Part shown: positions 11,224-22,171 of the stretch, piece after piece | Position numbering within the stretch: position 1 is the first letter of the stretch | Layout: every line of letters begins with the position of its first letter | Assembly: GCA_002077065.1 (NCBI GenBank) | Contig: NAJO01000001.1 | Span: forward strand, 1,240,001-1,304,000 | Source: Cryoendolithus antarcticus | Taxonomy: Eukaryota; Ascomycota; Dothideomycetes; Cladosporiales; Cladosporiaceae | Reading direction: 5' to 3' | Length of the DNA: 64,000 nt | Translations under genes and position numbers: made by a program | The notes under the pieces: model-generated | What the model was told of the DNA's origin: nothing | Database searches by the model: none | The model's input: only the letters and a program-made list of their open reading frames with translations

Positions 11224-12508
11224 TCAAACAATAGCGTCTAGTGCAGGTGCAGCATTCTCGTCCGAAGCCACCTCAATGTCCTTCTTGCTCATTGTGGCCG
11301 CATCGCAAGCTGGTGAACGCGTGGTCAGAACGTCTTCGCTGTCCTCAAAGATCGCGATCGGTTCCTCTGCCTCAAGGCCGGTCTTCTTTGGCGACGGTAG
11401 CAGAGACGAGGTGGAGAGCCTGGAGCGCTTCTTCACACCTGCGGTGAATGTCTTTGGCTTGACGGCGAACAAGTCCTCGACCTTGAGCTTCGTCTGCTCC
11501 ACCACAGCATCAACGACGACATGCGAATCCTTCTCAAGACCCTCAGGGAGGAAGGGCTCGGTCTCGAGGTCACTCAGAGGAGTCCTCTCGCCATCGTCCA
11601 TCTCAACGATCTTCCGCCGTACGATGTCGGCCTTCTTGACCCTCGTTGGCGCAGGCAGTAACGCCTCAGCCACACTCGCGGCGACGGCCCTGGAGGCAAT
11701 CGGGGCATCGTACCCCTCTGGAGGTGTGTTCTCTTTTCCGCGATCAGAGCGAGCAGCCTGCTTCGCCTCGTCATCTGAGCTCAGGTCGAGCGTGAGCGTG
11801 CTGTGCTCCATCAAGATCGCCGCTTCCTCCTCCGGCGTGTCTTCATAGATCTCAAAGAAGAGATCGGAGCGCTTGCTCTCCTCAATTGTGGCACCAAGCT
11901 CGGGAGCGGTCAAGGTGGACGTGGGCAGAGTACCCTTCAGAGCAGCATCCAGGCTGAACGGGAGTGTAGATGCTCCGGTCGTGCCAGACGGAGGATCGAT
12001 GCGCGTAAAAGGAGCGGAGATGCGGCGGTTGGTAGCCATCTTCCGCTTCGGTGATCGACCAGCTGGGGCCGTGAGCGGTGCACGAGGTGAGGGCATGCTG
12101 GCGCGAAGTGGCGTGGCAAGTCGTGCAGGTGGTGGCAGCATAGAAGTGGTGGGCTTCAGGACGAAGGCGAATGGCTTGACTGGCGTGCTACAGTCATCGC
12201 CTTTGCTCTTTTTCGAGGGCGAGAGTAGTCCAGGATCGACGTTCTCTGCGTCTGCTTCGTCGTATGGAGAGGGACTGTATGCACGCTTCTTTGGTGTCTT
12301 AGACAGTGCGGACATTGGCTTGCCAGACAATGGTGAGCCATTCGAGATCAAGCCTAGAGATGTTAGCATGCTTAGAAGCCATATGCGGGTTCAGCGTCGT
12401 GCTCTAGCACACACCATTTTGGCGATTCTTTGCACTCGATAGCTGCTGCACACGAGAATTGCTCAGCTCCCCAAATGGCTGTCTGACAGTGGGTAAGACT
12501 GCTGCCAT
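11224..12508 (-). CDS. conserved-looking nuclear protein with KEN box and many CDK-type sites
   Basis: Unnamed protein of 407 residues in two exons: 12415-12508 and 11224-12353. The 61-nt intron (12354-12414) has a GTGTGT donor, a GCTAAC branch and a CTCTAG acceptor, and the join reads AKNRQN-GLISNGSPLSGK. The N-terminus MAAVLPTVRQPFGELSNSR resembles one I associate with uncharacterised filamentous-fungal proteins. The rest is mostly disordered and basic/acidic mixed, with many S/T-P sites (SPSP, TPVK, SPKR, TPLSDL), a KENTPP motif at about 238-242 (KEN box, an APC/C degron), ENVDP, and RxxL motifs such as RSDL. An ACGCGT box lies 27 bp upstream of the start. A cell-cycle role is inference; no catalytic domain is visible. 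Confidence 0.75.
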
Positions 12509-13439
12509 CGTGCTGCTCAATCACCCGTCTTTTTACGCGTTCGACGTCGCCAATAAGGGAGGAACCCGTGTGGCTCAGCAAGAGGATGGTGCTGTCACCC
12601 AGCGGTGGGCCACTGCTATGCTATGGCTCAGTGAGCGTCGTGCTGACAACGCCAATGAATCCCGAGACCCCTTGCGCCACGGCAACAGAAACAGGCTGCT
12701 GGCAGCGCTTCGTCGCACACCTCTGGAACCTACTATTTGTGTCATGATCTGGACTTGCATTGCATTGCGTCGGCGCGATAGCATAAGGAAGGATATTCTA
12801 TGGGCTACCATCAAGTGCCTGCACTACGCACTTGGTATAGCCGTAACACGGCACTCGATGCCGAGTCTCGATCTTGTATCAGATGGCGGATACGAGCGGA
12901 TGTGCGTCGAACTGACCTTGATATATACAGTGTAATGTAGATGATGATCCGCAATATATGTGAACGCTCAAGCGGCCCTTCGGCACGCTGCATGGCTGCC
13001 TCAGACTGCCTGTGCAAGGCCCCAGCTGCTGCACACAGCCTCCACGATCGACCAGCATGGCATCCTTGTCCTTTGCGAACAACGCATTCGCGGAGCTTGT
13101 GGCAAATGTGTACTCGCATCCATAGAGATACGCTCAAGCGGGACACTGGCCCAGGACACACGTAGGATCGCGGATGGCCATCTCCGATAAGTCGATAGAT
13201 GCTGCGACCGCTTGTGACCCTCACTCTAGTGATGGTGGCGGCGTCGACATCGATGAAGTGCGCAGCGAATCATCAGACACCACTTGTCACGCCACGCCGA
13301 CAAGCTCACGAAGGTAATGTCTAGCAGCGGTCGGCACTCGAGCTCCACATAACGCGACAAAGCGACGATAGCAAGCCAGCCTGGTCACACCTACGCGCAC
13401 AAAATGGCCCGTATTATGCAAAGGTGCAGATAAAACGCG
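12509..13439. other. intergenic; MCB-like box near its left edge
   Basis: About 930 bp with no gene supported. ACGCGT (preceded by four T on the plus strand) sits at 12535-12540, adjacent to the KEN-box gene's start. Confidence 0.45.
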
Positions 13440-15121
13440 GAGAGTCGACACACTCACCGTACTCATACCGGGCGTTACGTGGAAACAATGCATTTCGACT
13501 TCTAGAACTCTTCCCGGCGGAGGAATCAGAATAGGTGATCAGATGCGCGATGCACTACCACTACCTCGACGGGCTGGAGCCCTCTGACTGCCCGCCGTAC
13601 ATCGCACTTTCGTATGCATGGGGACCTACACTGTCCAATGGCGACCATCTTGTAGGGCGCATTGTGTGCGATGACGCTGCTATACGTGTGACCGAGCATC
13701 TACACTCTGCACTCCGGCGCATTAGAAATCTCATCGATAGTGAATGGCCCAATGAGCCGATTGGCATGCGGCCGTTTGTCTGGATCGATGCGCTATGTAT
13801 CGATCAAGAGAGTCCGAGCGAGAGGGCTCAGCAAGTACTGCTAATGGGCAAGATCTATCGCAGTTCAAGTCGCTTGCTGATCTGGCTTGGAGAGAGGCTC
13901 CCCGGCGAAGTGGATTCAATTGCCGTTGACTTTGTCGTGGAAGCTTGTACCAGCGAACGCATATGCGACTTTGCACTGGCGAAACGCGGCTTGACCTCGA
14001 TCTACTCGGCGCCGTGGTTTTCGCAACGATGGATACTTCAGGAAGTCTGGTCGATAGCACCATTCAACATCTTCATGCTCTTGAGGCCCTACGTCTGGCC
14101 CACGCAAAGGTTCGTCGACCTCGGGCGAAGATCCAGTGAAATCAACTTCCCTGGGGGAGCTCCACAGATCATTACGTCCGGCTTCCTGGAAAGAGTACAG
14201 AGTGGGCCGAAACATCCCAAAGAACATTCGTACAGCGCCCCACGTTCCCTTCTAGCTCGGCTTTGGACTTTTCACGATGCTTAATGCTCCCTGCCTCATG
14301 ATCGCTTCTTTGCCCTACTAAGCCTCTGTGACGACGTGCAAGATCTCAGCGTGGACTATCTGCTGCCTTACCCGGTCCTGGCGACGCGCATGGCACAGCG
14401 TTTCGTGAAGCAGGGCTACGTGCTCAGGGTCCTAATGTGTGCGCTGTTGATGAATGGTGCGACAGGCGGCAGTGAAGGCAGGGATGATCTGCCATCGTGG
14501 GTTCCAGACTGGCACGCTTCGACGAGGTCGGTGTCGGATGAACATCGCGCGTTGGCAGCTCAACTGTTTGCACGAGACAGTATCAACGGTATGATAATGC
14601 AGTCGATCTTTGATGATATTTCTATTTCCGTTGTAGGTATTAGTCAGCGGATCCAAGCCAGTGCGATTGGCTCTGCCCTCAAGTTGCGAATCTGGCTGCT
14701 CGACCCCGAATTGGCGCCATCACTGAGCCGCAGGCCCACGTGTTCGACCTGCGGCTGCCTCCACGAGGCCGGCGCACGGCACAAGTGGCTTGGCTCCATA
14801 TGGCCGGACCAGCTCGAGTGCTACGGTCAGTGGCTGAAGCTTGCTCAAGCAGAATCGTGCGTCTTGGGCTTGATGTCGGATTGTCAAGTTGGCTGGTTGC
14901 TACACCATGTGTCCGACACGGCCGCCCGTTGCTCCAGGCATGTCCACGGATCCCGGGCGGCCACGAAACGAGTCAGCGCAACCGCAAGGCAGGCAACTTA
15001 TCGCCTCGTCGACTGTGTGTACTTGGAGGGCGTGTACTTGCACACTTCGCGCTTTGACAACGGATTGCGGGAATCTCGTCTCCGAAATGATCAGCTCGAG
15101 TTCGTAACAATCGTGTCATGA
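13440..15121 (+). pseudogene. HET-domain gene interrupted by two in-frame stops
   Basis: The heterokaryon-incompatibility (HET) core is plain: YIALSYAWG, WIDALCIDQ, a segment ending SRLLIWLGE, and WFSQRWILQEV, then PHDRFFALLSLC further on. The same frame runs from about 13440 to the stop at 15119-15121, but is cut by TAG at 13532-13534, between FRLLELFPAEESE and VIRCAMHYHYL, and by TAA at 14282-14284, between LWTFHDA and CSLPHDRFFALLSLC. Both cuts sit inside blocks that are normally continuous in the family, and no acceptable intron removes either. Intact HET proteins trigger cell death after fusion of unlike individuals; this allele should give only fragments. No ATG start was identified upstream of 13440. 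Both stops could derive from CAG and CAA by C-to-T change. Confidence 0.75.
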
Positions 15122-15456
15122 AAGTGGCTTACGACGAAGCTTCCAAAGTCCCTGCACATCTCAACGGATGAAAATCCTTAAGTGAAGCACTGTCGAAACG
15201 ATCGCAAGACACAGATTGCTAGGCAGAGGCCCTCTCTTTGAGGTAGTAGATGCAATATAAGGTAACACTCGCAGCGAGCACCACGGTAGCAAAACTGTTT
15301 ACAGACTCTCGTAACAGCTGGCAGGTAAAGAATCTTAAATGACATGATCCATACAGTCATATGCAACCAAACCCTCCCTCTGTACTCAATCCAAACGCCC
15401 GGCGTGTACGCAGACCTCCTGTGGCGTATGGCGAGCCTTTCCCAAGACACAAACTC
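15122..15456. other. intergenic
   Basis: About 335 bp between two converging 3' ends. Nothing recognised. Confidence 0.5.
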
Positions 15457-17793
15457 TCAAATCCCACTCCGATGCACCACCGCCCCACCCCGTCTGAACT
15501 GCACCGTCTCCCTTCTCACCAGGACCTGCAACGCCCTCCCCAGCGCCTGCTCCGAGTACCCCTTCCGCTCCACGAAATCCCTCCTCAACGTCGCCAAACT
15601 AGCCGTAAACCCCATCGGGAGCCGTCGCCTTAACTCCTCCTCAACTTTATGCACCTCCTCCACCAGCTCCCGATTCCCCTGCATCCCCAGCGCGCTCGTG
15701 TCGCCGCCGGCGGACATGACGGCGTCCATCGTGGAACCCAGGAAGAGGCGGATGGCTTCGTCGACGTGCTTTTCTGTTGCTATGGGGAGGAGCTCGAGCT
15801 TGGCGAGGGACTCGGTGATGCGGACGAGCGATTCGAGTTGGCGCACTGTGATTGGAATGCTGGAGCGCTGATTGGCATCGGCTTCGGCGCGGGCGACTTG
15901 CCGGCGGATGGAGACGAAGTGGCTGCTTAGCTTCTCGGCCGCTTCAGCGGACAAGCGTGGAGCGCAGCGCGATTTGGCGTAGGAGATGTAGCGTTTTAGT
16001 TTCTCGACCGGGATCGCGGCGTCATCTTGCTGTACGGATTCCGTGCGGCCGTTCGTTTTCGACTGCCCGTGCATATGGATATTCATGACGTGCTTGGCGA
16101 TCGTTTCGTCGCGGTTGCGGTCGTGGTCGTCGCGGACTATGAAGATGAGGTCGAAGCGCGAGAGGATCGTGGTTTGGAAGTCAATGTTCTCGCCGGGCGT
16201 TTTCAAGTCGTCGTACCGGCCGAAGATCGGGTTGGCGGCTGCTAGGACTGAGGTACGGGCGTTCAGGATGGTGGTGATGCCGGCTTTGGCTATGGAGATT
16301 GTCTGCTGTTCCATTGCTTCGTGAATGGCGACGCGGTCTTCGTCGCGCATCTTGTCGAACTCGTCTATGCAGACCACGCCGCCGTCTGCTAGCACCATGG
16401 CGCCGCCTTCGAGGTAGAATTCCCGTGTTGAGGTGTCGCGTTGGACTGAGGCTGTGAGACCTGCCGCCGAAGAGCCTTTGCCGGATGTGTAGATTGCTAT
16501 GGGGGAGCACTTTTCGACGAATTTCAGGAGTTGGGACTTTGCTGTTCCGGGATCACCGAGAAGTAGGACGTTGATATCACCGCGTAATCGCATGCCGTCG
16601 GGAAGGATCTTTTTGCTGCCGCCCATCAGGAGGCAGGTAATGGCTTTCTTGATATCTGCGTTTCCGTAGATCGAGGGCGCGATGCAGGACGCGAATTGAT
16701 CATAGAGATCTGCCCGGCGGGACATTTCAAGGAACTCTTGCTCTTCTTCGGAAGAGAACTGCATCGTGGCGCCGCTAGACTGATTGTGAGAGATATCTGT
16801 TTGAATGCCGACGGCACGAAGGTATGGGTTACGGATTGCGACTGCTCCGCTGTTCTTGCTGTTCTTCTGGCTGTTGTAGATGCTGAAGACGCCCATCACT
16901 GTGCATCGCGAGCCGGGCACTACGCGATTAGCGAGGTAGCGATCTGCACTGACGAGGATGTGTCGTGGTAATTCACCGACTGGGACATCGTCTGGTGCTT
17001 CTTGTAGCTTCAGGACTTGCTGGTCGATGAATTGACTCTTCTCGTGCACGACGAAGTATGGGTCCAGTGGGCACTTGTCCCCGTCATCTTGGCCTGTCTT
17101 TGGTCGACTACATACGCGAGGTAGCGATAGGCCCGAGAAGCCTGAGGTGACTGCGATCTGTTCGCTGTGATGGCAATTTCGACATTCAATGTGGACGGCA
17201 GTTGCCTTTGAGGAGAGAGTGCTGGCGCCAATGACGATACCGGGTATGCGCACGAGATGCGAGACATTGGTCGCAGTCAAGCCGCGGATTGATATGTGAG
17301 CCACAGACGAATGCAGTAGTAGTTGATGATTGGGCAGTGCCTTGGCAAGCTCGAGGTCCTCCTGACTGCGTGAGGGGTATAGGATGCGTTGTGTGCAGGT
17401 CTTGATCGCGCTTTCGAACTATGCAGAGTCAGTGCCGCCTAGTATAGCCGACTGCCACCACACACTTGCCAGAGGTATTGTGTCTGCTGGCTCATTCTGC
17501 AATCGCTGTGCCAGATCCTCGTCATACTGTATGAGGTGTGCAATATCGATGTCGCAGTAGTATTGCTTCGACAAGACGTTCGCTCGTATCTGATCACTAC
17601 CACTCTATCAGCATTCGGCTACTCCCACACTCTTGCTTCCAGCATACCGGTATATGAAGATGTGGTCCACTGCGAAGGAGAGGATGAACTCGATGCACTT
17701 CTTCTGTATCTGTCTGTTGCTCTCTTGTCCCTCCGATTGCCTGCTCCTGTCCTCACCCCAGAGGTCGAGTGTGTAGACTGATTGCCGGTCCAT
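15457..17793 (-). CDS. MCM5: DNA replication licensing factor MCM5
   Basis: Subunit of the MCM2-7 replicative helicase; 746 residues from three exons: 17648-17793, 17464-17596 and 15457-17418, with introns of 51 and 45 nt. The start [15 protein letters not shown] and the joined [20 protein letters not shown] are typical of MCM5. A zinc-binding set begins at CRNC near residue 172 and ends at the DKC cysteine; Walker A is GDPGTAKS at about 381-388, Walker B is CIDEFDKM, and the arginine finger lies in LSRFD. The C-terminal winged-helix region ends [12 protein letters not shown]. The gene is divergent from VPS54, and the short space between them holds two ACGCG cores. A decayed copy of its last exon end lies near 25.3 kb. 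Assignment is certain. Confidence 0.97.
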
Positions 17794-18150
17794 GGTGGGT
17801 GTTCGTATGCGATTTGCGTCGTGTTGGTGTCGATAGCTTCTCACAATGGTGGGCAAGACGCGTCCATCAGCACAGGAGACGCGCCGGGAAGTGCTTGCAT
17901 GAGAGCCGCTGCTAGCGTGTTGTCGGCGTTCGGATGATCTCGGTTCCGGTCCCCGACATCTGAGGCTATTGGGAGCAGTGACATGAGATGCAACGGCCGT
18001 AATCACGTTTGGTAGTTGCTGATGCAATGCCCCTACTACTATCCAGGACGCCTGACAGAAGACTCCTGGTATAGTCTGCCAAGCCTCACGCTCAATGTCC
18101 GGACAACACACGCCTCGACGATCGCCCAAGCGACGTGACTGGTCGCAGCC
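17794..18150. promoter_or_regulatory. MCM5/VPS54 bidirectional promoter with ACGCG cores
   Basis: 357 bp between divergent start codons. ACGCGT (MluI cell-cycle box) at 17858-17863 lies 65 bp upstream of the MCM5 ATG, and ACGCGC at 17879-17884 lies 16 bp further. MCM genes are MBF targets in yeasts, which bind ACGCGT; function here is inferred. ACGCGT also occurs elsewhere in the window, so chance is possible. Confidence 0.4.
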
Positions 18151-21100
18151 ATGTCGTCAAACTCTCCTCGCTTCACTATCGACACCTCGGTGACGGCCTC
18201 GCCGACTGGCTCGTCGCCTGGTTCTCCACGTACCAACGCAGGCTGCCCCTTCCCAACTCAGGCATCACTCGATCGTCAGGTCTCCGCAGGCCGATTCCAG
18301 CCGCGACGAGGGAGCGCGGCCAGTGTGTCCACTGCTGCTTCTGTTGGAGGTAGCCTCGATACGAGCACTGGACGTGGCAGCACGGTACGCGAGACCAGCC
18401 AGAATGCCATCTCTACCCTCCTACAGCCGCCGATTCTGCGGACGGGTCTCCTACCCCAAACGCAAGCCGCGGCTGCAGCTGCTGGACTCAAAGCGCCAAC
18501 AACACGCGACATACCGCCTGTGACCCTCACTAACATACCTCATGTGCCACCTGAGAGCTTTCGCGACTATCTCGCGAGGATTGGACCGCTCTTCGAGAGC
18601 TTCCAGCGGGGACGTGCCGAGCCAGAACCGGCGCAATGGCTGAAGAAAGATGGCGAACTGGAGAAGACGGATCGTATGGCCGAGGCATTGGAGCGGAAGA
18701 TGAGCAGAGGCGGGCCTGTATCGCCGAGACTAGACCGACAGAGCTCGGGCGCCGCTCTGTCACCACTCGAGACTCCCAGAGATCAGACGCGCAGGAGATC
18801 TTCGGCGCAGTACCGACGGAGGCATGAGCCCACGCCGCTTTCAACCATACCACCCGTCTACTTCGAGGAAAGTTTTCAGCTCGAGAACCCGCGCACGTTC
18901 GATGTCGTATCTGAGCGAGCGGAGATAGTACGTCCGCCGCCTGGAACGCCTGTAGTGGAGCAGCTGGCAGCCAATGGCACCCCGTTACCTCCGAGGAAGT
19001 CCCTCGCGACCAATGCAATCCTACAGGAGAAGCTGAGCTGGTACATGGACACGGTCGAAGTGCACCTGATCAACAACATCTCTGCGGCAAGCACCGGCTT
19101 CTTCGCTGCACTTGGTAGTCTGAAGGAGCTGCAGACTGAGGCGGAGGAGAGCGTGGCTAAGATACAGGGCCTGCGAGAAGACTTATGGCGACTAGATCAG
19201 GAAGTCGCCGTAGGAGGACTGGAGGTAGCAGCTAAGCGAAGACGGAAGCAGAATGTGCAGAAGCTGGAGCGAGCGACGAGGCAGGTACAGCAGGTCGTTG
19301 AGCTTGTGAAAGATACAGACAAGAAGGTCGATGAGGGCAGTTACGAGGAGGCAGCCGATCAGATGGACCAAGTGGAACGACTCATCTGTGGAGACGCCGA
19401 GCCGAACGCACCAGATCCAGGAGACTTGGTCGACCTCCGATCGCTACGGGCGTTGCAAGGTCTCGATGCTGGTATGCAGGAGCTGCAATATCGCATCGGA
19501 TCCGGCTTCGCTGTGAGGTTCACCACAACTCTTCTCGCCGATCTGAGGCAACATATTGCGAAAGTACCGCCCGCAGAAACCTTGAAGCGCTGGTCGCGAC
19601 AACGAGGCATACCTGTCACTTACATGGAGACCAGCACGGACTTACGAGATGATCTGCTTGCGAATTTGAAAGGGCTGTCGCGAAGCGGGCACACAGCACC
19701 TGCAATCGCAGCCTTCCAAGAGACAGCAATGAAGGAAATGAAGTCGCTGATCCGCAAGCATCTGCCTAGTAGTACAGATGACGACGTGGACAGCATGGTA
19801 TCCTCGAGCACGAGAGGCGGCAAGCAATTGAGTCAGCAGGAGAAGAGCACCATTCTTGCGCGAAACCTGCGCGCGCTCGACACAGAGGATTCGGAGAAGC
19901 TGCTTGTCAATGTCTACACATCGGTGGGCGAAGCATTGCGAAGATTGTCGACACAGACGAAAGTCCTGCTCGACGTGACCAGCCAGATGCAGAGTCCGCC
20001 ATCGAGTCGGCAGTCAATGGAGAAGTCGCGATCACCGCCACGATCACCCATGCTAGCGTCCATGGATGAGCGACTCACTAATGGCCGTTCGGCACTGACC
20101 TTGAAGACGAACGTGCAAGACGAACTCAGTCAGGCTCTGGACATGTCAAGTCTGCTCGGACAAGCAGTGGATACTGCTCAAACCCAGATCACCCGAGTGC
20201 TCAAGGTGAGGAATGAACAGTCAGTCAATCTGCCTAAGGATGATTTCTTGCGATACTTCACTCTCAATCGACTATTCGCCGACGAATGTGAAGCCGTATC
20301 TGGGCGAGGCGGCATGGCGTTGCGAGGAGTGATCAACGCACAGATCAGTGGCTTTGTGCAAGCGTTGGGCCAGTCAGAGACGTCCAGAGTCTGTGAAGCG
20401 CTCGACAAAGATAATTGGAACGCCACAGACGTCAAGGAGTCAGATCAAGCAGCGCTAGATCGAGTAGTCGGAGCGATGGACAAAGACCCGCTAGAATGGA
20501 CCGCGAGCGCTCGGCCGATCTGGGAGCCTTCGCCACCACACATAAATGGTACTTCGGCAGCCCCACCCAACGGCGCATCCACTCCAGCAGCCACCAACGG
20601 CACCAGCACGCCTCAGCCCGCAGCAAAAGCATCGGCAACTAAGCCCGCCCAGATTGACGCTCACCGCTTCATCCTCGTTCCCTCAGCACTCACCTTACTG
20701 CCAAGCATTGAGACCTTCCTCGGCCTCACCACTAATCTCCCATCACTCACCCCAGCCCTCTCCACAGCCCTACTAGACGTCCTCCGCGCCTTCAACTCCC
20801 GCTCCTCACAACTCATCCTCGGCGCCGGTGCAACACGCATAGCAGGGCTAAAGAACATCACGACAAAACACCTAGCACTGAGCTCTCAAGCCCTTAGCCT
20901 AGTCATCACACTCGTGCCATACATCCGCGAAGCCATCCGTCGACACCTGCCTCCTACTACCGCGAACTCTAGCAGCTTACTAGCCGAGTGGGACAAGCTC
21001 AAACGGTTGTACCAGGAACATCAGTCCGGCATCCACGACAAGCTAGTCGAGATCATGACGTCCCGCTCCCTGACGCATACCAAGCCTATGCTAGCTTTGG

Positions 21101-21489
21101 ACTTTGACACGCTTCCAGCTGCGGACACACCCAACGCCTATGTCGAGACCCTGACCCGCGAAACACTTACCCTCCACCGCGTGCTGTCGCGACATCTGAG
21201 TGAGCTCGATGTTCGGCTTATCATGAGCAGGATCTTTGAGATGTACAGGGAGCAGTGGTGTGGTGCCTTCCGGGCTGCGGATGTGAATGCAGAGGCTGGT
21301 GGGAAGGCTTTACTGAATGATGCGGAAGCGTTTGTGGAGCGGTTGGGCAGGATTGAGGGGTTTGAGAAAGTTGGGGTTGAGATACTGGGCGGTGTGAAGG
21401 GAAAAGTGAAGGGGTTGACCTCAAATGCGGTTTTGTTTGATAAGGAGGAGGAGGCGGGAAATGAGGCGATGGAGCAAGTAGCAGCTTGA
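18151..21489 (+). CDS. VPS54: GARP complex subunit VPS54
   Basis: Subunit of the GARP tethering complex that captures endosome-derived vesicles at the trans-Golgi. It is a single open frame of 1112 residues. About 280 N-terminal residues are Ser/Pro-rich and disordered. The conserved Vps54 N-terminal coiled-coil block starts near residue 286 (ATNAILQEKLSWYMDTVEV) with the familiar FFAALGSLKELQTEAEESV, followed by long heptad-rich helices. The C-terminal Vps54-like domain lies near 830-1000 (SALTLLPSIETFLGLT, then LSSQALSLVITLVPYIREAI). A low-complexity Pro/Thr/Ala linker separates the two. Start ATG is 357 bp from the divergent MCM5 start. Family assignment is strong; no intron is needed. Confidence 0.9.
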   Translation: MSSNSPRFTIDTSVTASPTGSSPGSPRTNAGCPFPTQASLDRQVSAGRFQPRRGSAASVSTAASVGGSLDTSTGRGSTVRETSQNAISTLLQPPILRTGLLPQTQAAAAAAGLKAPTTRDIPPVTLTNIPHVPPESFRDYLARIGPLFESFQRGRAEPEPAQWLKKDGELEKTDRMAEALERKMSRGGPVSPRLDRQSSGAALSPLETPRDQTRRRSSAQYRRRHEPTPLSTIPPVYFEESFQLENPRTFDVVSERAEIVRPPPGTPVVEQLAANGTPLPPRKSLATNAILQEKLSWYMDTVEVHLINNISAASTGFFAALGSLKELQTEAEESVAKIQGLREDLWRLDQEVAVGGLEVAAKRRRKQNVQKLERATRQVQQVVELVKDTDKKVDEGSYEEAADQMDQVERLICGDAEPNAPDPGDLVDLRSLRALQGLDAGMQELQYRIGSGFAVRFTTTLLADLRQHIAKVPPAETLKRWSRQRGIPVTYMETSTDLRDDLLANLKGLSRSGHTAPAIAAFQETAMKEMKSLIRKHLPSSTDDDVDSMVSSSTRGGKQLSQQEKSTILARNLRALDTEDSEKLLVNVYTSVGEALRRLSTQTKVLLDVTSQMQSPPSSRQSMEKSRSPPRSPMLASMDERLTNGRSALTLKTNVQDELSQALDMSSLLGQAVDTAQTQITRVLKVRNEQSVNLPKDDFLRYFTLNRLFADECEAVSGRGGMALRGVINAQISGFVQALGQSETSRVCEALDKDNWNATDVKESDQAALDRVVGAMDKDPLEWTASARPIWEPSPPHINGTSAAPPNGASTPAATNGTSTPQPAAKASATKPAQIDAHRFILVPSALTLLPSIETFLGLTTNLPSLTPALSTALLDVLRAFNSRSSQLILGAGATRIAGLKNITTKHLALSSQALSLVITLVPYIREAIRRHLPPTTANSSSLLAEWDKLKRLYQEHQSGIHDKLVEIMTSRSLTHTKPMLALDFDTLPAADTPNAYVETLTRETLTLHRVLSRHLSELDVRLIMSRIFEMYREQWCGAFRAADVNAEAGGKALLNDAEAFVERLGRIEGFEKVGVEILGGVKGKVKGLTSNAVLFDKEEEAGNEAMEQVAA

Positions 21490-22171
21490 ATTACGATAAT
21501 GTGTCGAACCAAAACCGCACTTCCTGAGGCTTCCTAGACCAGCACTTGACATCCAACAGAAGGTGCATGCCATGCACCTCACGATCTCCTCCTTGTACAT
21601 GGCTGGTTCGCTGCTTCCTAACTTGCTGTCCAAGCACTTTCCCTACACTATAAGCGACTTCTTCATTGATGCTCTAGCCAATCTATTGGAGCACGTGGCG
21701 TTTCACTTGCCGGCTCTTTCATTACAAGCTTTCGGCTGCGACCACATGTAAACCTTAATATGCGGCGTGTGCAAGAGCGCGGAACCACGGGGACATGGAA
21801 AAACAACACCACTGCTCTGGAGTGCTTTCACCACTCATCTTCGAGCACGGCTATACACATACACTTTGACGTCACGACCGTGGTACTGGGCTCCGCAGAA
21901 ATTGCAGCAGAGGGAAGGAACATACAGCAAGAGTCCACCCACCTCGAGGTTGACGGCAGCAATGGCCAACATAGCGAATCAGTAACGCTGGGTCTGGCGT
22001 CGAGGTGGCATTGACCTTGAAAGAAGACTGCATACATTCTAAGCACACCGGCGCTGGCGCCAGTCATCACACCCCAGACCGGGTGACCGGACATAGAACT
22101 GCTAGCCAGTCCGCCACCAAGGCGCATAACACAGTCCCCTCCCACCAGCCTCTCGAGGATCGTCAACCGCC
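21490..22171. promoter_or_regulatory. TRK1 upstream region with a CRE palindrome
   Basis: About 680 bp between VPS54 and TRK1. TGACGTCA, the perfect CRE/ATF site bound by Sko1/AtfA-type bZIP factors, is at 21867-21874, 298 bp upstream of the TRK1 ATG. No gene supported. Functional relevance is inference. Confidence 0.35.
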
